DNA from: a bacterium
GTDB taxonomy: Bacteria; Myxococcota; UBA727; JAUIJE01
Direction: 5' to 3'
Length of the DNA: 64,000 nucleotides
Assembly: GCA_030431455.1 (NCBI GenBank)
Contig: JAUIJE010000005.1
Coordinates: 310,001-374,000 of the forward strand
Shown: one piece after another, positions 18,538-26,199 of the stretch
Position numbering within the stretch: the stretch's first letter is position 1
Layout: the number at the start of each line of letters is the position of its first letter
Made by a program: the position numbers and the translations under genes
Notes under the pieces: model-generated
Seen by the model: only the letters and a program-made list of their open reading frames with translations
The model's database searches: none
Told to the model about the DNA's origin: nothing

Positions 18538-20250
18538 ATGTTGGTTCATCTTTCGGTGCGCGACTATTTGCTCATCGAGTCGGTCGAGCTTTCGTTCGGG
18601 CGCGGCCTGTGTGTGCTCACCGGCGAGACCGGGGCGGGCAAGTCGGTGTTGGTCGGGGCCCTGCAGCTGCTGGTCGGCGAGCGGGCCAAGGCCGACGCCA
18701 TCCGCGACGGGGCGGACGAGGCCGAGATCGCCGCTCAGTTTGTGCTCGCGGGGCAGATGCTGCACGACGTCGAGGCGCGGCTGGAGCAAGAGGGCCTGCG
18801 CCGCTGCGACGACGGCGCGCTGGTGTTGCGCCGGCTGCTCACAAAATCGGGTAAGAGCCGGCAGTTCATCAACGGGACCATGGTCACCGTGGCCCAGCTC
18901 AAGGCCGTGACCCGTGGCCTGGTCGACTTCACCGGGCAACATGCGCAGCAGCAGCTGCGGGACCGCACCCACCAGCGCCGGTTGCTCGACAGCTACGGCG
19001 GACACCACGCCGCGGCCCGGGCGGTGGCCGCCGCCTACGACGAGGCGCAACAGGCCGCGGCCGAGCTCGCCGCCCTGCGCGACAAGGCGAGCGACGCCGC
19101 CGACCAGATCGAATACCTGCGCTACCAAATCGAGGAGATCGAAAAGCTCGACCCCCGCCCCGGCGAGGACGAGACCCTCGAAGCCGAGCGCACCCGCTTG
19201 GTCAACGCCGAGCGGTTCGAAGGGGCCATCGCCGAAGCCTTGTCGTTGGTGCAAGGGGACCTCGACGCCGTGGGCGCGCTGCAGCGTGCGGCCCACCGGC
19301 TGCACGACGCCGCCCGCCACGACACCGAGCTGTCCGACATCGCCGCCCGGCTCGAAGAGGCCGCGTGCCTCGCCGACGACGCCGCCCGCGATCTGTCCCG
19401 GGCCGCCGACCACATCGAGCACAACCCCGCGCGACTGGCCGAAGTGGACGAACGTTTTTTTGAGCTCAAGCGCCTCATGCGCAAACACGGCGGCGACCTC
19501 GACGCGGTCATCGCCGCCCGGGCCCGGCTCAACCAAGAGCTCAGCGACCTCGAGGACTTCGACAGCACCTTGGCCGGCCTGGAGCAAGCCTTCGACAAAG
19601 CCCGGCAGGCGCTGGTCAAGGCGATGCGCACCCTGTCTGCCCGCCGCAAGGCCACGGCCAAGAAGCTCGCGCCCAAGGTCACCGCCGAGCTCGCGTCGCT
19701 GGCCATGACCGACGCGACGTTTTCGGTCACCTTCGAGGACGAGACGTTCTTGCCCTTTTCCGACGAGGTCCGCGGCAGCCGCGACGGGGCCGAGCGCGTC
19801 GAGCTCGTGCTCTCGGCCGGCCCCGGCCAGCCCGAGGGGCCCTTGGCCAAGTCCGCGTCGGGGGGCGAGCTGTCGCGGGTGCTGCTCGCGCTCAAGCGCG
19901 TGCTCCTCGAGCGGGACCCCGCCCCGGTCTCGCTGTTCGACGAGGTCGACACCGGCGTGGGGGGCGCGGTGGCCGACACCATCGGCGAGAAGTTGCGCGC
20001 TCTCGGCGCCGACCGCCAGGTGTTGTGCGTGACCCACCTCGCCCAGATCGCGGCCCTCGCCGACCACCACTACGTGGTGGAAAAGGGCGTGGCCGACCAG
20101 CGCGCGGTCACCCGCGTGGACAAGCTCACCGAGGCGGCCCGGGTCGACGAGGTCGCGCGCATGGTGAGCGGCAAGTCGGTGACCAAGACCACGCGCTCGC
20201 ACGCCAAAGAGCTTCTGGCTCGCCGAGAAAAGCGCGCGGCGGCGTCATGA
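18538..20250 (+). CDS. recN: DNA repair protein RecN
   Basis: A 570-residue SMC-like ATPase. The N-terminal half-domain has Walker A GETGAGKSVLVGAL (near 35), the middle is an alpha-helical coiled coil, and the C-terminal half carries the ABC signature SASGGELSRVLLALKRVL and Walker B SLFDEVDTGVGG, followed by VLCVTHLAQIAA. RecN binds DNA ends and assists double-strand-break repair. AGGAGCAGGT precedes the ATG. The stop overlaps the start of tsaB (ATGA). I looked for an SOS-type operator upstream and saw no convincing one. Confidence 0.95.
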   Translation: MLVHLSVRDYLLIESVELSFGRGLCVLTGETGAGKSVLVGALQLLVGERAKADAIRDGADEAEIAAQFVLAGQMLHDVEARLEQEGLRRCDDGALVLRRLLTKSGKSRQFINGTMVTVAQLKAVTRGLVDFTGQHAQQQLRDRTHQRRLLDSYGGHHAAARAVAAAYDEAQQAAAELAALRDKASDAADQIEYLRYQIEEIEKLDPRPGEDETLEAERTRLVNAERFEGAIAEALSLVQGDLDAVGALQRAAHRLHDAARHDTELSDIAARLEEAACLADDAARDLSRAADHIEHNPARLAEVDERFFELKRLMRKHGGDLDAVIAARARLNQELSDLEDFDSTLAGLEQAFDKARQALVKAMRTLSARRKATAKKLAPKVTAELASLAMTDATFSVTFEDETFLPFSDEVRGSRDGAERVELVLSAGPGQPEGPLAKSASGGELSRVLLALKRVLLERDPAPVSLFDEVDTGVGGAVADTIGEKLRALGADRQVLCVTHLAQIAALADHHYVVEKGVADQRAVTRVDKLTEAARVDEVARMVSGKSVTKTTRSHAKELLARREKRAAAS

Positions 20251-20897
20251 CCGCGCTGGTGTTTGACACCAGCTGCCCGGCGGCCGTGGTCGGACTGGTG
20301 GTGGACGGGGCGGTCCAGGCCGAACGCACCCTGGTGTCGCCCAAGAGCCATGCAGAACGATTGGCGGGGCTGATCGAGGACGTCCTCGCCGAGGCCGGCG
20401 CCGCCCGCACCGACCTCGACGAGATCGTGGTCGGCCGAGGCCCCGGCTCGTTCATCGGGACCCGGGTCGCGCTCGCCACCGCCGCGGGTCTGTCCCTGGC
20501 CACCGGCGCCCCCTTGGTGGGGGTGTGCACGGTGTTGGCGGTGGCCGCGAGCGAGCCCGGGGACGGCCGGGTCCTGGCCCTGATCGACGCGCGCAAAGCC
20601 GAGGTCTACCGGCGCTTGGTCACCTGGGAAGCGGGTGCGGTGCGCGCCCTCGACGAGGCCCGCGCCAGTTCACCGTCGGACGCCGCGGCCGAGGCCGCCT
20701 CGTGCGCGGCGGCGATCGGCGCGACCCATCTCATTCAACCGCCCCCCACGGTGCGCCTCGTGCCGCGCCAAGGCCCGAACACGATCGGTCTGTGGCGGGC
20801 GGCGCGCGCCCCGGACGCGCGGCGCGGCGACGTGGTGTTGCCCAACTACTGCCGCGCTCCCGACGCCAAGCTGCCCGCGGGCGCGCGTCCGGCGTGA
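20247..20897 (+). CDS. tsaB: tRNA threonylcarbamoyladenosine biosynthesis protein TsaB
   Basis: A 216-residue ASKHA-fold protein (no transferase activity of its own). It starts with the strand ALVFDTSCPAAVVGLV, then SHAERLAGLIEDVLAEAG and the diagnostic IVVGRGPGSFIGTRVALA, which in family members reads G.GPGSFTG.R. TsaB pairs with TsaD and TsaE to make t6A37 on tRNAs that read ANN codons. It is coupled to recN by a 4-base overlap. The YciO-like gene at 40.2 kb belongs to the family that supplies the threonylcarbamoyl-adenylate, but tsaD and tsaE are not in this window. Confidence 0.92.
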   Translation: MTALVFDTSCPAAVVGLVVDGAVQAERTLVSPKSHAERLAGLIEDVLAEAGAARTDLDEIVVGRGPGSFIGTRVALATAAGLSLATGAPLVGVCTVLAVAASEPGDGRVLALIDARKAEVYRRLVTWEAGAVRALDEARASSPSDAAAEAASCAAAIGATHLIQPPPTVRLVPRQGPNTIGLWRAARAPDARRGDVVLPNYCRAPDAKLPAGARPA

Positions 20898-20944
20898 CCC
20901 GACCCGGGGTTGCAGCCGCGCCGATCCCGGTCGAGAATGCGCCC

Positions 20945-21202
20945 ATGAGCGACGTCCGCGAGCGCCTGCGCGAAAAGCTCCGCAACCTCCAGCACCGGCA
21001 TCACACGTTGCTGCGGGAGTACAGCGAGGTCAAAGAGCGGGTCCGCGAGTACAACACCCGACGGCACATCACCCCGGGTGAGGAGATGGAGCGCAAGACC
21101 TTGCAGCGCGTGAAGCTGTACAAAAAAGACGCGCTCACCGCGTGCAAGCGATCGATCGACTCCCTCGAAGCAGAACTGTCCCAACTCGCGGAGCCCCGAT
21201 GA
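20945..21202 (+). CDS. Small coiled-coil protein (DUF465/YdcH-like)
   Basis: An 85-residue, highly charged, fully helical protein: REKLRNLQHRHHTLLREY, then a hinge NTRRHITPGEEMER and a second helix ending in SLEAELSQLAEPR. The heptad pattern and the K/R-rich second helix resemble DUF465 (YdcH) proteins, whose function is unclear. The ATG at 20945 follows tsaB by 47 bases and its TGA overlaps the next small gene (ATGA), which supports it being a translated gene. Confidence 0.7.
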   Translation: MSDVRERLREKLRNLQHRHHTLLREYSEVKERVREYNTRRHITPGEEMERKTLQRVKLYKKDALTACKRSIDSLEAELSQLAEPR

Positions 21203-21357
21203 CCAAGCGCCCCTACCAAAAGCCCCGGAGTCTGCGCGCCCCCATCGCCGAGGTCGAAAAGCTGCTCGCCGAGAGCTACGCGAAAAACGCCCAAGCCTGG
21301 CAGGCGCGCTCCCTGCGCGTGCGCGCGGCCCACAAGCCGGCGCCGTCCGAGCCCTGA
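21199..21357 (+). CDS. Small basic protein, 52 residues
   Basis: A 52-residue ORF translationally coupled to the previous one (start within ATGA at 21199). Sequence features: basic N-terminus MTKRPYQKPRSLRAP, an amphipathic helix IAEVEKLLAESYAKNAQAW, and a basic tail ending in APSEP. No family recognised. Position at the end of the recN-tsaB cluster, coupling and low Arg/Ala bias compared with shadow frames support it; it might work with the coiled-coil protein before it (inference). Confidence 0.6.
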   Translation: MTKRPYQKPRSLRAPIAEVEKLLAESYAKNAQAWQARSLRVRAAHKPAPSEP

Positions 21358-21477
21358 GCCGGCCTCGACCCCTCATGCCCCGCTGGCGCAACCAGAACGG
21401 GACAAGGTGTCCCGCTGACCGGGGTCGGCTGGCGAACGCGTCCTTCCGTTCGTTAAGATGAACATGGAGGTCATCGT

Positions 21478-22002
21478 ATGCTGTTGCGCCCTTTCTTTGG
21501 TCGGATGCTGGTTCTGGGCGCGGGGATCGCGCTGGGCAGCTTGTTTTTGCCCTCGACCCCGCCGTTTGGGGCGGTGGCCGATGGGGAGTGTGAAGCATTT
21601 TCCGGCTACAGCCGGGGCAACGACCCGAGTCAGTCGGTGGTGATGCACCTCTGCCGGTCGGGTGAAGACGTGTGGGGCCTGAAGAACAGCTACGGCGTGG
21701 CCGGTTCGTCGTCGTATCGCCTGTCGGGCGAAATCAAGGACGACGGGTTGTTGTGGATGACGATTTCGCACGTGGTCGCGGACCAACCGAGCGATGGCTG
21801 GGTGTCGTGCACCGACGACGTGTTCCAGTTCCGGTGGAGCGACACCGAGGAAGCGTTGGTCGGGCGGTACGACTCCGCCGAGTGTGATGACCACGCGGAC
21901 ATGCGCGTGCAGCAACACCAAATGCTGTCCGATCCCATCGTGCTCGAGGACGAGGACGACACCGAGACCGTGCCCGCGAGCTGGCGGTGTGGCAACCACT
22001 GA
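21478..22002 (+). CDS. Exported hypothetical protein with five cysteines
   Basis: A 174-residue protein with a hydrophobic leader (MLLRPFFGRMLVLGAGIALGSLF) and a probable cleavage before DGECEAFSGYSRG. The mature part has five cysteines (GECEAF, HLCRSG, VSCTDD, AECDDH, WRCGNH), suggesting disulfides in the periplasm or outside, and aromatic beta-rich segments (LWMTISHVVA, VFQFRWSD). No family recognised. GGAGG lies at a good distance from the ATG at 21478. It is followed by a strong bidirectional terminator. Confidence 0.7.
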   Translation: MLLRPFFGRMLVLGAGIALGSLFLPSTPPFGAVADGECEAFSGYSRGNDPSQSVVMHLCRSGEDVWGLKNSYGVAGSSSYRLSGEIKDDGLLWMTISHVVADQPSDGWVSCTDDVFQFRWSDTEEALVGRYDSAECDDHADMRVQQHQMLSDPIVLEDEDDTETVPASWRCGNH

Positions 22003-22040
22003 CCGGCCATGCAATGGCACTGCGCCACGGCGCGCGGCCA

Positions 22041-22078
22041 AAAAAGAAACGCCCCTCCCGGGGCGTTTTCTTTTTTTT
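22041..22078. terminator. Bidirectional intrinsic terminator
   Basis: A GC stem (GCCCC / GGGGC with loop TCCC) is extended by A/T pairs (GAAAC / GTTTTC), with a run of T on the right and a run of A on the left. It lies between the convergent genes ending at 22002 and 22099 and would stop transcription from both sides. Confidence 0.85.
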
Positions 22079-22098
22079 GCGTCACGGCCCGATGGGGC

Positions 22099-23376
22099 TC
22101 AAGGGTGGTCGTAGCGCTCGACCGTGACCACCGGCGAAGAGTCGTCGGCGGTGGCCGAGCCGTTGATCACCATCGCGCCCTCCCCGGGCAAGGTGATCAC
22201 CGCGGCGTGACCACGCCCGCGCGACATCGCCGCCGCCTCGGTGAACACCCCGGTGTCGGGGTCGTAAAGCTCCACCGCGGGCACCGCGAGGTCGGCGTCG
22301 TTGAACCCGCCGACGACCATCAACAACCCGGTGTCGAGGGTGACCACGGTGTGGCCGTACCGCGGCACCCGCATGCGCTCGCCCGCGGTCCAGCTGTCGG
22401 TGGCCGGATCGTACAGCTCCGAGGTGCCGAGCACCGCGTCCTGCCCGGCCACCTCGGTCTTGCCCCCGAGGATGAGCACGCGCCCGTCGGCGAGCAGGGT
22501 CGCGGTCAGCTCCGACCGACCGTCGCTCATCGCCGCCACGGTGGTGCCGTCACCGGCCGCAGGGTCGAGGACCTCCACCGACGACAGCGGCGTGCCCGCG
22601 TTGTTGATGCCGCCGAAGACGTACACTTTGCCGCCCACAAACGCGGTCGCGAACTCCGAGCGCGCGGTGTCCAGGGCCAAGCCGGACAAGGTCCGCCACT
22701 CCCCGGCCTCGAGCTCCTCGACGCTGCCGAGCACCGCGCCGGTCTCGGTCTGGCCCCCGATCGCCCAGAACCGGCCGCTGCCCACCTCGAGGGCGGCGTG
22801 CCCGATGCGCGGCCGCTGAAGAGCGCCCACCTCGGCCCAAGTGTCCTGGTCGGCCCGGTACAGCTCCGCCACCGGCTCGAACACGTCGTCGTTGCCCACG
22901 CCGCCGACCACCACCACGCGGTTGCCGGCCAAAGGCGAGGCCACGTGGCCAAACCGCGGCTTGATGCTGCCGTTGGACTGGGCCCACCCGTCGTCGGGGT
23001 CGAAAATCCACGCATCGCCGACGGGACTGCCGCCGTTGCGACCGCCGACCGCCAACCAGCGCCCTTGGGTCAACGGCACCGCGGCCACCAGCGCGCGGGC
23101 CGGGGACAGACCGACGGTGAGCACCTCCCAGCGGGCGCACCGCCCCGACTCTTCGAGCAAAAACCCGGACGAACAGTCGTCGGTGCCCACGCAGACACCG
23201 TTGCCGCCGTTGTGCTGGCCATCGGGGCACGCGCCCCCGTCGGTCACCACCACGCCCCCGTCGGTCAGGCCGGGCCCCGGCGGCCACGGCCCCCCGAGAC
23301 CGTTGACCAGACCGCAGCCGGCCACGCCGGCGAGCAGCAACAGCAACACGCTCCCGTGCGTTCGACGCTCAGCCAT
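22099..23376 (-). CDS. Kelch-repeat lipoprotein
   Basis: A 425-residue predicted lipoprotein (MAERRTHGSVLLLLLAGVAGC, lipobox LAGVAGC with Cys21). A short Gly/Pro/Asp linker with a disulfide-rich patch (CPDGQHNGGNGVCVGTDDC) follows, then at least six Kelch-type repeats with the GG-then-LYDP pattern (LAVGGRNGG, VVVGGVGND, WAIGGQTET, YVFGGINNA, LILGGKTEV, MVVGGFNDA). These should form a beta-propeller on the cell surface or in the periplasm, usually a binding scaffold. It overlaps the upstream gene by 8 bases, so the pair is an operon. Confidence 0.85.
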   Translation of the reverse strand: MAERRTHGSVLLLLLAGVAGCGLVNGLGGPWPPGPGLTDGGVVVTDGGACPDGQHNGGNGVCVGTDDCSSGFLLEESGRCARWEVLTVGLSPARALVAAVPLTQGRWLAVGGRNGGSPVGDAWIFDPDDGWAQSNGSIKPRFGHVASPLAGNRVVVVGGVGNDDVFEPVAELYRADQDTWAEVGALQRPRIGHAALEVGSGRFWAIGGQTETGAVLGSVEELEAGEWRTLSGLALDTARSEFATAFVGGKVYVFGGINNAGTPLSSVEVLDPAAGDGTTVAAMSDGRSELTATLLADGRVLILGGKTEVAGQDAVLGTSELYDPATDSWTAGERMRVPRYGHTVVTLDTGLLMVVGGFNDADLAVPAVELYDPDTGVFTEAAAMSRGRGHAAVITLPGEGAMVINGSATADDSSPVVTVERYDHP

Positions 23377-24481
23377 TGTCGTCCCCCTCCTCTTCCAGCG
23401 AGAACGGGTTGAGCAAGATGCCCACCACCGCCAGCGCCGCGCCCCCGATCACCAACACCGGCCCCACCCCGTCGCCGAGGTCGAGTTCGTTGTTCAGGCT
23501 GGTGGGCGAAAACAGGTCAAAGAGCACGCCGGTGCCGGCCATCATCCCGCCCACGCCGACAAAACCCGCGATCCAGCCCCAGTACGCCCACGGGCCGAAG
23601 CCGGCCTCCGTTTGGGGCGCGGGCTTTTTCTCCTCGACCACGAAGCGGTCGTCGACTTTTTGCGCGGCGTCGTCGTCGTCATCGGGCTCGGACCACACCC
23701 GGGTCGACCCCTTGGCCGGCGCCTCGTCGACGGGCTCTTCTTCAAACTCATCCTCTGCGTACGCGGTGTCCTCGGGCTTGGTCTCGGCTTCGTCGTCCGG
23801 CGCCACCGCGTCGTCGTCGTCGTCGTCGTCGTCCGCGACCTCATCCTCACCGTCGTCATCACCGGACACCGCCGCGGGCGCGGGCTTGTCCGCCGCGGGC
23901 GCGGGCGCAGGCGCAGGCTTGTCCGCCGCGGGCGCAGGCGCAGGCGCAGGCTTGTCCGCCGCAGGCGCAGGCGCAGGCGCGTCCGCCGCAGGCGCAGGCG
24001 CAGGCTTGTCCGCCGCAGGCGCGGGCGCGGGCCGGGCCGCGGCGAGGGCATCGAGCAGCGGCTTCATCTGCGCGCCCAATGCCTTCTCGAGGCCGGCCAT
24101 GGTCGGGTCTTGCACCTGCGCGGATTTGACCACGCCGTCGGCGCCCACCGCGTACACCTCGACGACCACCGCCGCTGGTTTTTGAGCGGTGCTCACCCAC
24201 GTCTCCGAGAACAACACGTCGGCGCCGCCGGCTTTGGCCAAGGCCTTGTCCCGGCAGGCGGCGTCCTCGGCGCACTTTTTGTCGAACCGCTCACCCCCTT
24301 GCGCGGCGACCACGCTCGCGGTCCGGCCGCTGGCGGTGACGCCCTTGGCCACTGCTTTGGCGATGGCCTTGCCATCGATTTTTCCGCGCGGGGCGCTCTC
24401 GAAGACCGCCACCTTCGGCGCGGACTGTGAAAAGCCGGGCACGGCGAAGGTCAAGCTCAACAGGACGATCGCAAGTCGCAC
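23369..24481 (-). CDS. Exported protein with PAPAPAADK repeats and acidic linker
   Basis: A 370-residue protein with a signal peptide (MRLAIVLLSLTFAVPGFSQS). The first domain (about 20-145) has KVAVFESAPRGKIDGKAIAKAV and a CAEDAACRDKALAKAGGADVL segment resembling the TolB-like FlgO/CsgG-type domain often fused to Pro-rich tails. Next come six Pro-Ala-Lys repeats, an Asp-rich tract (one run of eight Asp encoded by a GTC repeat on the plus strand) and two C-terminal membrane helices (WGWIAGFVGVGGMMAGTGVLF and GPVLVIGGAALAVVGILL). Envelope function unknown; it is coupled to the Kelch lipoprotein that follows. Confidence 0.78.
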   Translation of the reverse strand: MRLAIVLLSLTFAVPGFSQSAPKVAVFESAPRGKIDGKAIAKAVAKGVTASGRTASVVAAQGGERFDKKCAEDAACRDKALAKAGGADVLFSETWVSTAQKPAAVVVEVYAVGADGVVKSAQVQDPTMAGLEKALGAQMKPLLDALAAARPAPAPAADKPAPAPAADAPAPAPAADKPAPAPAPAADKPAPAPAPAADKPAPAAVSGDDDGEDEVADDDDDDDDAVAPDDEAETKPEDTAYAEDEFEEEPVDEAPAKGSTRVWSEPDDDDDAAQKVDDRFVVEEKKPAPQTEAGFGPWAYWGWIAGFVGVGGMMAGTGVLFDLFSPTSLNNELDLGDGVGPVLVIGGAALAVVGILLNPFSLEEEGDDNG

Positions 24482-24801
24482 AACGTCACCTCCCAGTGCG
24501 GGGCTGTCTATCAGAGCGGTGAGGTTTTACGAGCCCCAAGGGGCGTCAATCGCCGCCTTCATCGAGGAGCGCAGCCGCGTTGAGCCCGAAAAACGGCTCT
24601 GCGTCCCCCCGTGGGCCATCACCCGACGCACCTCAAAACCAGACCGCTGGGGGGCATGAACCGTGATGACGACGCCCCGCGACCTCGCACGCGGCGCGTC
24701 CTGACGTGACTGCGGCGCCGCAGGCCGCGCCCAAGATCGCACGAGCGGCAGCGACCGAAGCGTCGTCGTCGGTCGCGGTCGACCGATCCAGCGGCATGGG
24801 C
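24482..24801. other. Intergenic region between two leftward operons
   Basis: 320 bases with no convincing gene or tRNA. It should hold the promoter of the leftward 24481 gene and the 3' end of the leftward (GD)n lipoprotein gene. A 14-base perfect palindrome CTGCGGCGCCGCAG lies at 24710-24723, and a GAGCC/GGCTC hairpin near 24580. Neither has a T-run, so terminator function is unproven. Confidence 0.5.
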
Positions 24802-26175
24802 TCAGGGTTTGGCCCACCGGATGATGGCGTTGAGCTGCGGGTCCCCGACGTACACCCAGTCCGGGTCGGTGGCGAGGGTGCGCACGTGGTCGGATTCGCC
24901 GACGAGCTCGGGCGTGCTGCCGCTCACCCGGGCCAAGCGGTACACGCGGTCATCGGTGGTGCCGTAGTAGATGTACGCGCCGTCGAGCACGACGTCCTCG
25001 ATGGACGGTGTGCCCGGGCCCTCGTAGAGGGGATCGATCTCGGGCCACGCGAGCTGCCCGCTGCCGTCCTTGTTGACCTGGAGCAAGCCCGAGGTGGTGG
25101 TCACGAGGAGGACGTTCTCGACGGCCACGATTTGTTTGGCGCTGCCGTAGCCGTCGGGGATGGTGCCGATGTTGCCCGGCGTCGGCGTGGTCCCGCTGTT
25201 GCCGGCGAAGCGTTTGAGCACGTCGTACTCGGCGTAGTAGACGTAGGTCGGGTCGGCGGCCATGCGGTACCGCACGGAGATGTTTTGCACCGGGACCGGC
25301 GCCCCGGTCGGGCCGTTGGTCGCGTCGTGGGCCAGGCGCAGCACCTCGTCGTCGATGGCGTAGTACAGGTAGCCGCCTGAAAAGCCCACGCCGCTGATGT
25401 CGTAAATGTCATTGTCGGCCTCGCCGACCATGACCGCGTCGAGGGGCGTGCCCCCGAGGGGCACCGCCCAGATCTCTTCGGGGTCGTATTCCTTGTGGTT
25501 GGCGAACGCCAACCAGTTGCCCTCGACCACCAGGTACATCGGGTCCTCCAGCCCCACCGAGAGGTTGCGCAGGGTCAACGGGTCGGCTCTATCGAACGCG
25601 ATGACCCCGCCCCCGTCGGACCCGCCCTGGTCAGAGTTGCCGAACAGCACCATGTCCCCGATGACAAGCATGTCGTTGGGAAAGCCCTGGCCGGTGACCA
25701 AGCCATTGTTGTTGCACAGCCCGTTGGAACACCCGCCCGGGGAGCAGGGGTTGTTGCACATGCCGCAGTGGTTCGGGTGGCCCGCGGTCGACACGCACAG
25801 GCCCGCGCACATGGTCAGCGGACAATCACCATCGCCGTCGCCATCCCCGTCTCCGTCGCCATCCCCGTCGCCGTCGCCATCGCCGTCTCCGTCGCCATCC
25901 CCGTCCCCATCGCCATCGCCATCTCCGTCGCCATCCCCGTCGCCGTCGCCATCCCCGTCGCCGTCGCCATCCCCGTCGCCGTCGCCGTCGCCATCCCCGT
26001 CTCCGTCCCCGTCGCCACTGCACTGGCTGGCATCGCTCAAGCAGGTCTGGGTCGCCTCACAACACGTCTGGCCGGGGCCACAGGGACACGGGGCCCCGTC
26101 CTGGTTGAGCAAACACCCGGCCGCGGACAGAGCCCACACCGTCAACCACACCAACGCCCAAGACCACCGGGTCAT
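24802..26175 (-). CDS. Lipoprotein with (GD)n spacer and beta-propeller-like domain
   Basis: A 457-residue predicted lipoprotein (MTRWSWALVWLTVWALSAAGC, lipobox SAAGC). After a small Cys-rich knot (CPCGPGQTCCEATQTC) there is a spacer of about 33 Gly-Asp pairs, then a second Cys cluster (MCAGLCVSTAGHPNHCGMCNNPC) and a long C-terminal domain of repeated strands (NDMLVIGDMVLFGNSD, MYLVVEGNWLAFANH, YIYYGTTDDRVYRLA) resembling a six-bladed or YVTN-like propeller. The spacer could bind Ca2+ and hold the propeller away from the membrane (inference). It follows the caspase-like gene by 24 bases and ends the sigma-factor operon. Confidence 0.82.
   Translation of the reverse strand: MTRWSWALVWLTVWALSAAGCLLNQDGAPCPCGPGQTCCEATQTCLSDASQCSGDGDGDGDGDGDGDGDGDGDGDGDGDGDGDGDGDGDGDGDGDGDGDGDGDGDGDGDGDGDGDGDCPLTMCAGLCVSTAGHPNHCGMCNNPCSPGGCSNGLCNNNGLVTGQGFPNDMLVIGDMVLFGNSDQGGSDGGGVIAFDRADPLTLRNLSVGLEDPMYLVVEGNWLAFANHKEYDPEEIWAVPLGGTPLDAVMVGEADNDIYDISGVGFSGGYLYYAIDDEVLRLAHDATNGPTGAPVPVQNISVRYRMAADPTYVYYAEYDVLKRFAGNSGTTPTPGNIGTIPDGYGSAKQIVAVENVLLVTTTSGLLQVNKDGSGQLAWPEIDPLYEGPGTPSIEDVVLDGAYIYYGTTDDRVYRLARVSGSTPELVGESDHVRTLATDPDWVYVGDPQLNAIIRWAKP
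25826..26022. repeat. Imperfect hexanucleotide repeat encoding (Gly-Asp)n
   Basis: About 197 bases of near-tandem hexamers (plus-strand units such as GCCGTC, GCCATC, CCCGTC, TCCGTC) that code Gly-Asp on the minus strand. Third-position variation (GAC/GAT, GGC/GGG/GGA) shows selection on the peptide, not simple DNA slippage alone. Length is likely to vary between strains. It is not a CRISPR: there are no unique spacers. Confidence 0.9.
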
Positions 26176-26199
26176 GTCAGCTCCCTGATTCGCTATTCA

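Noticed and set aside
25826-26022. CRISPR-like or satellite array
   Set aside because: Units are six bases, unseparated by spacers, and translate to Gly-Asp in the open frame of a lipoprotein.
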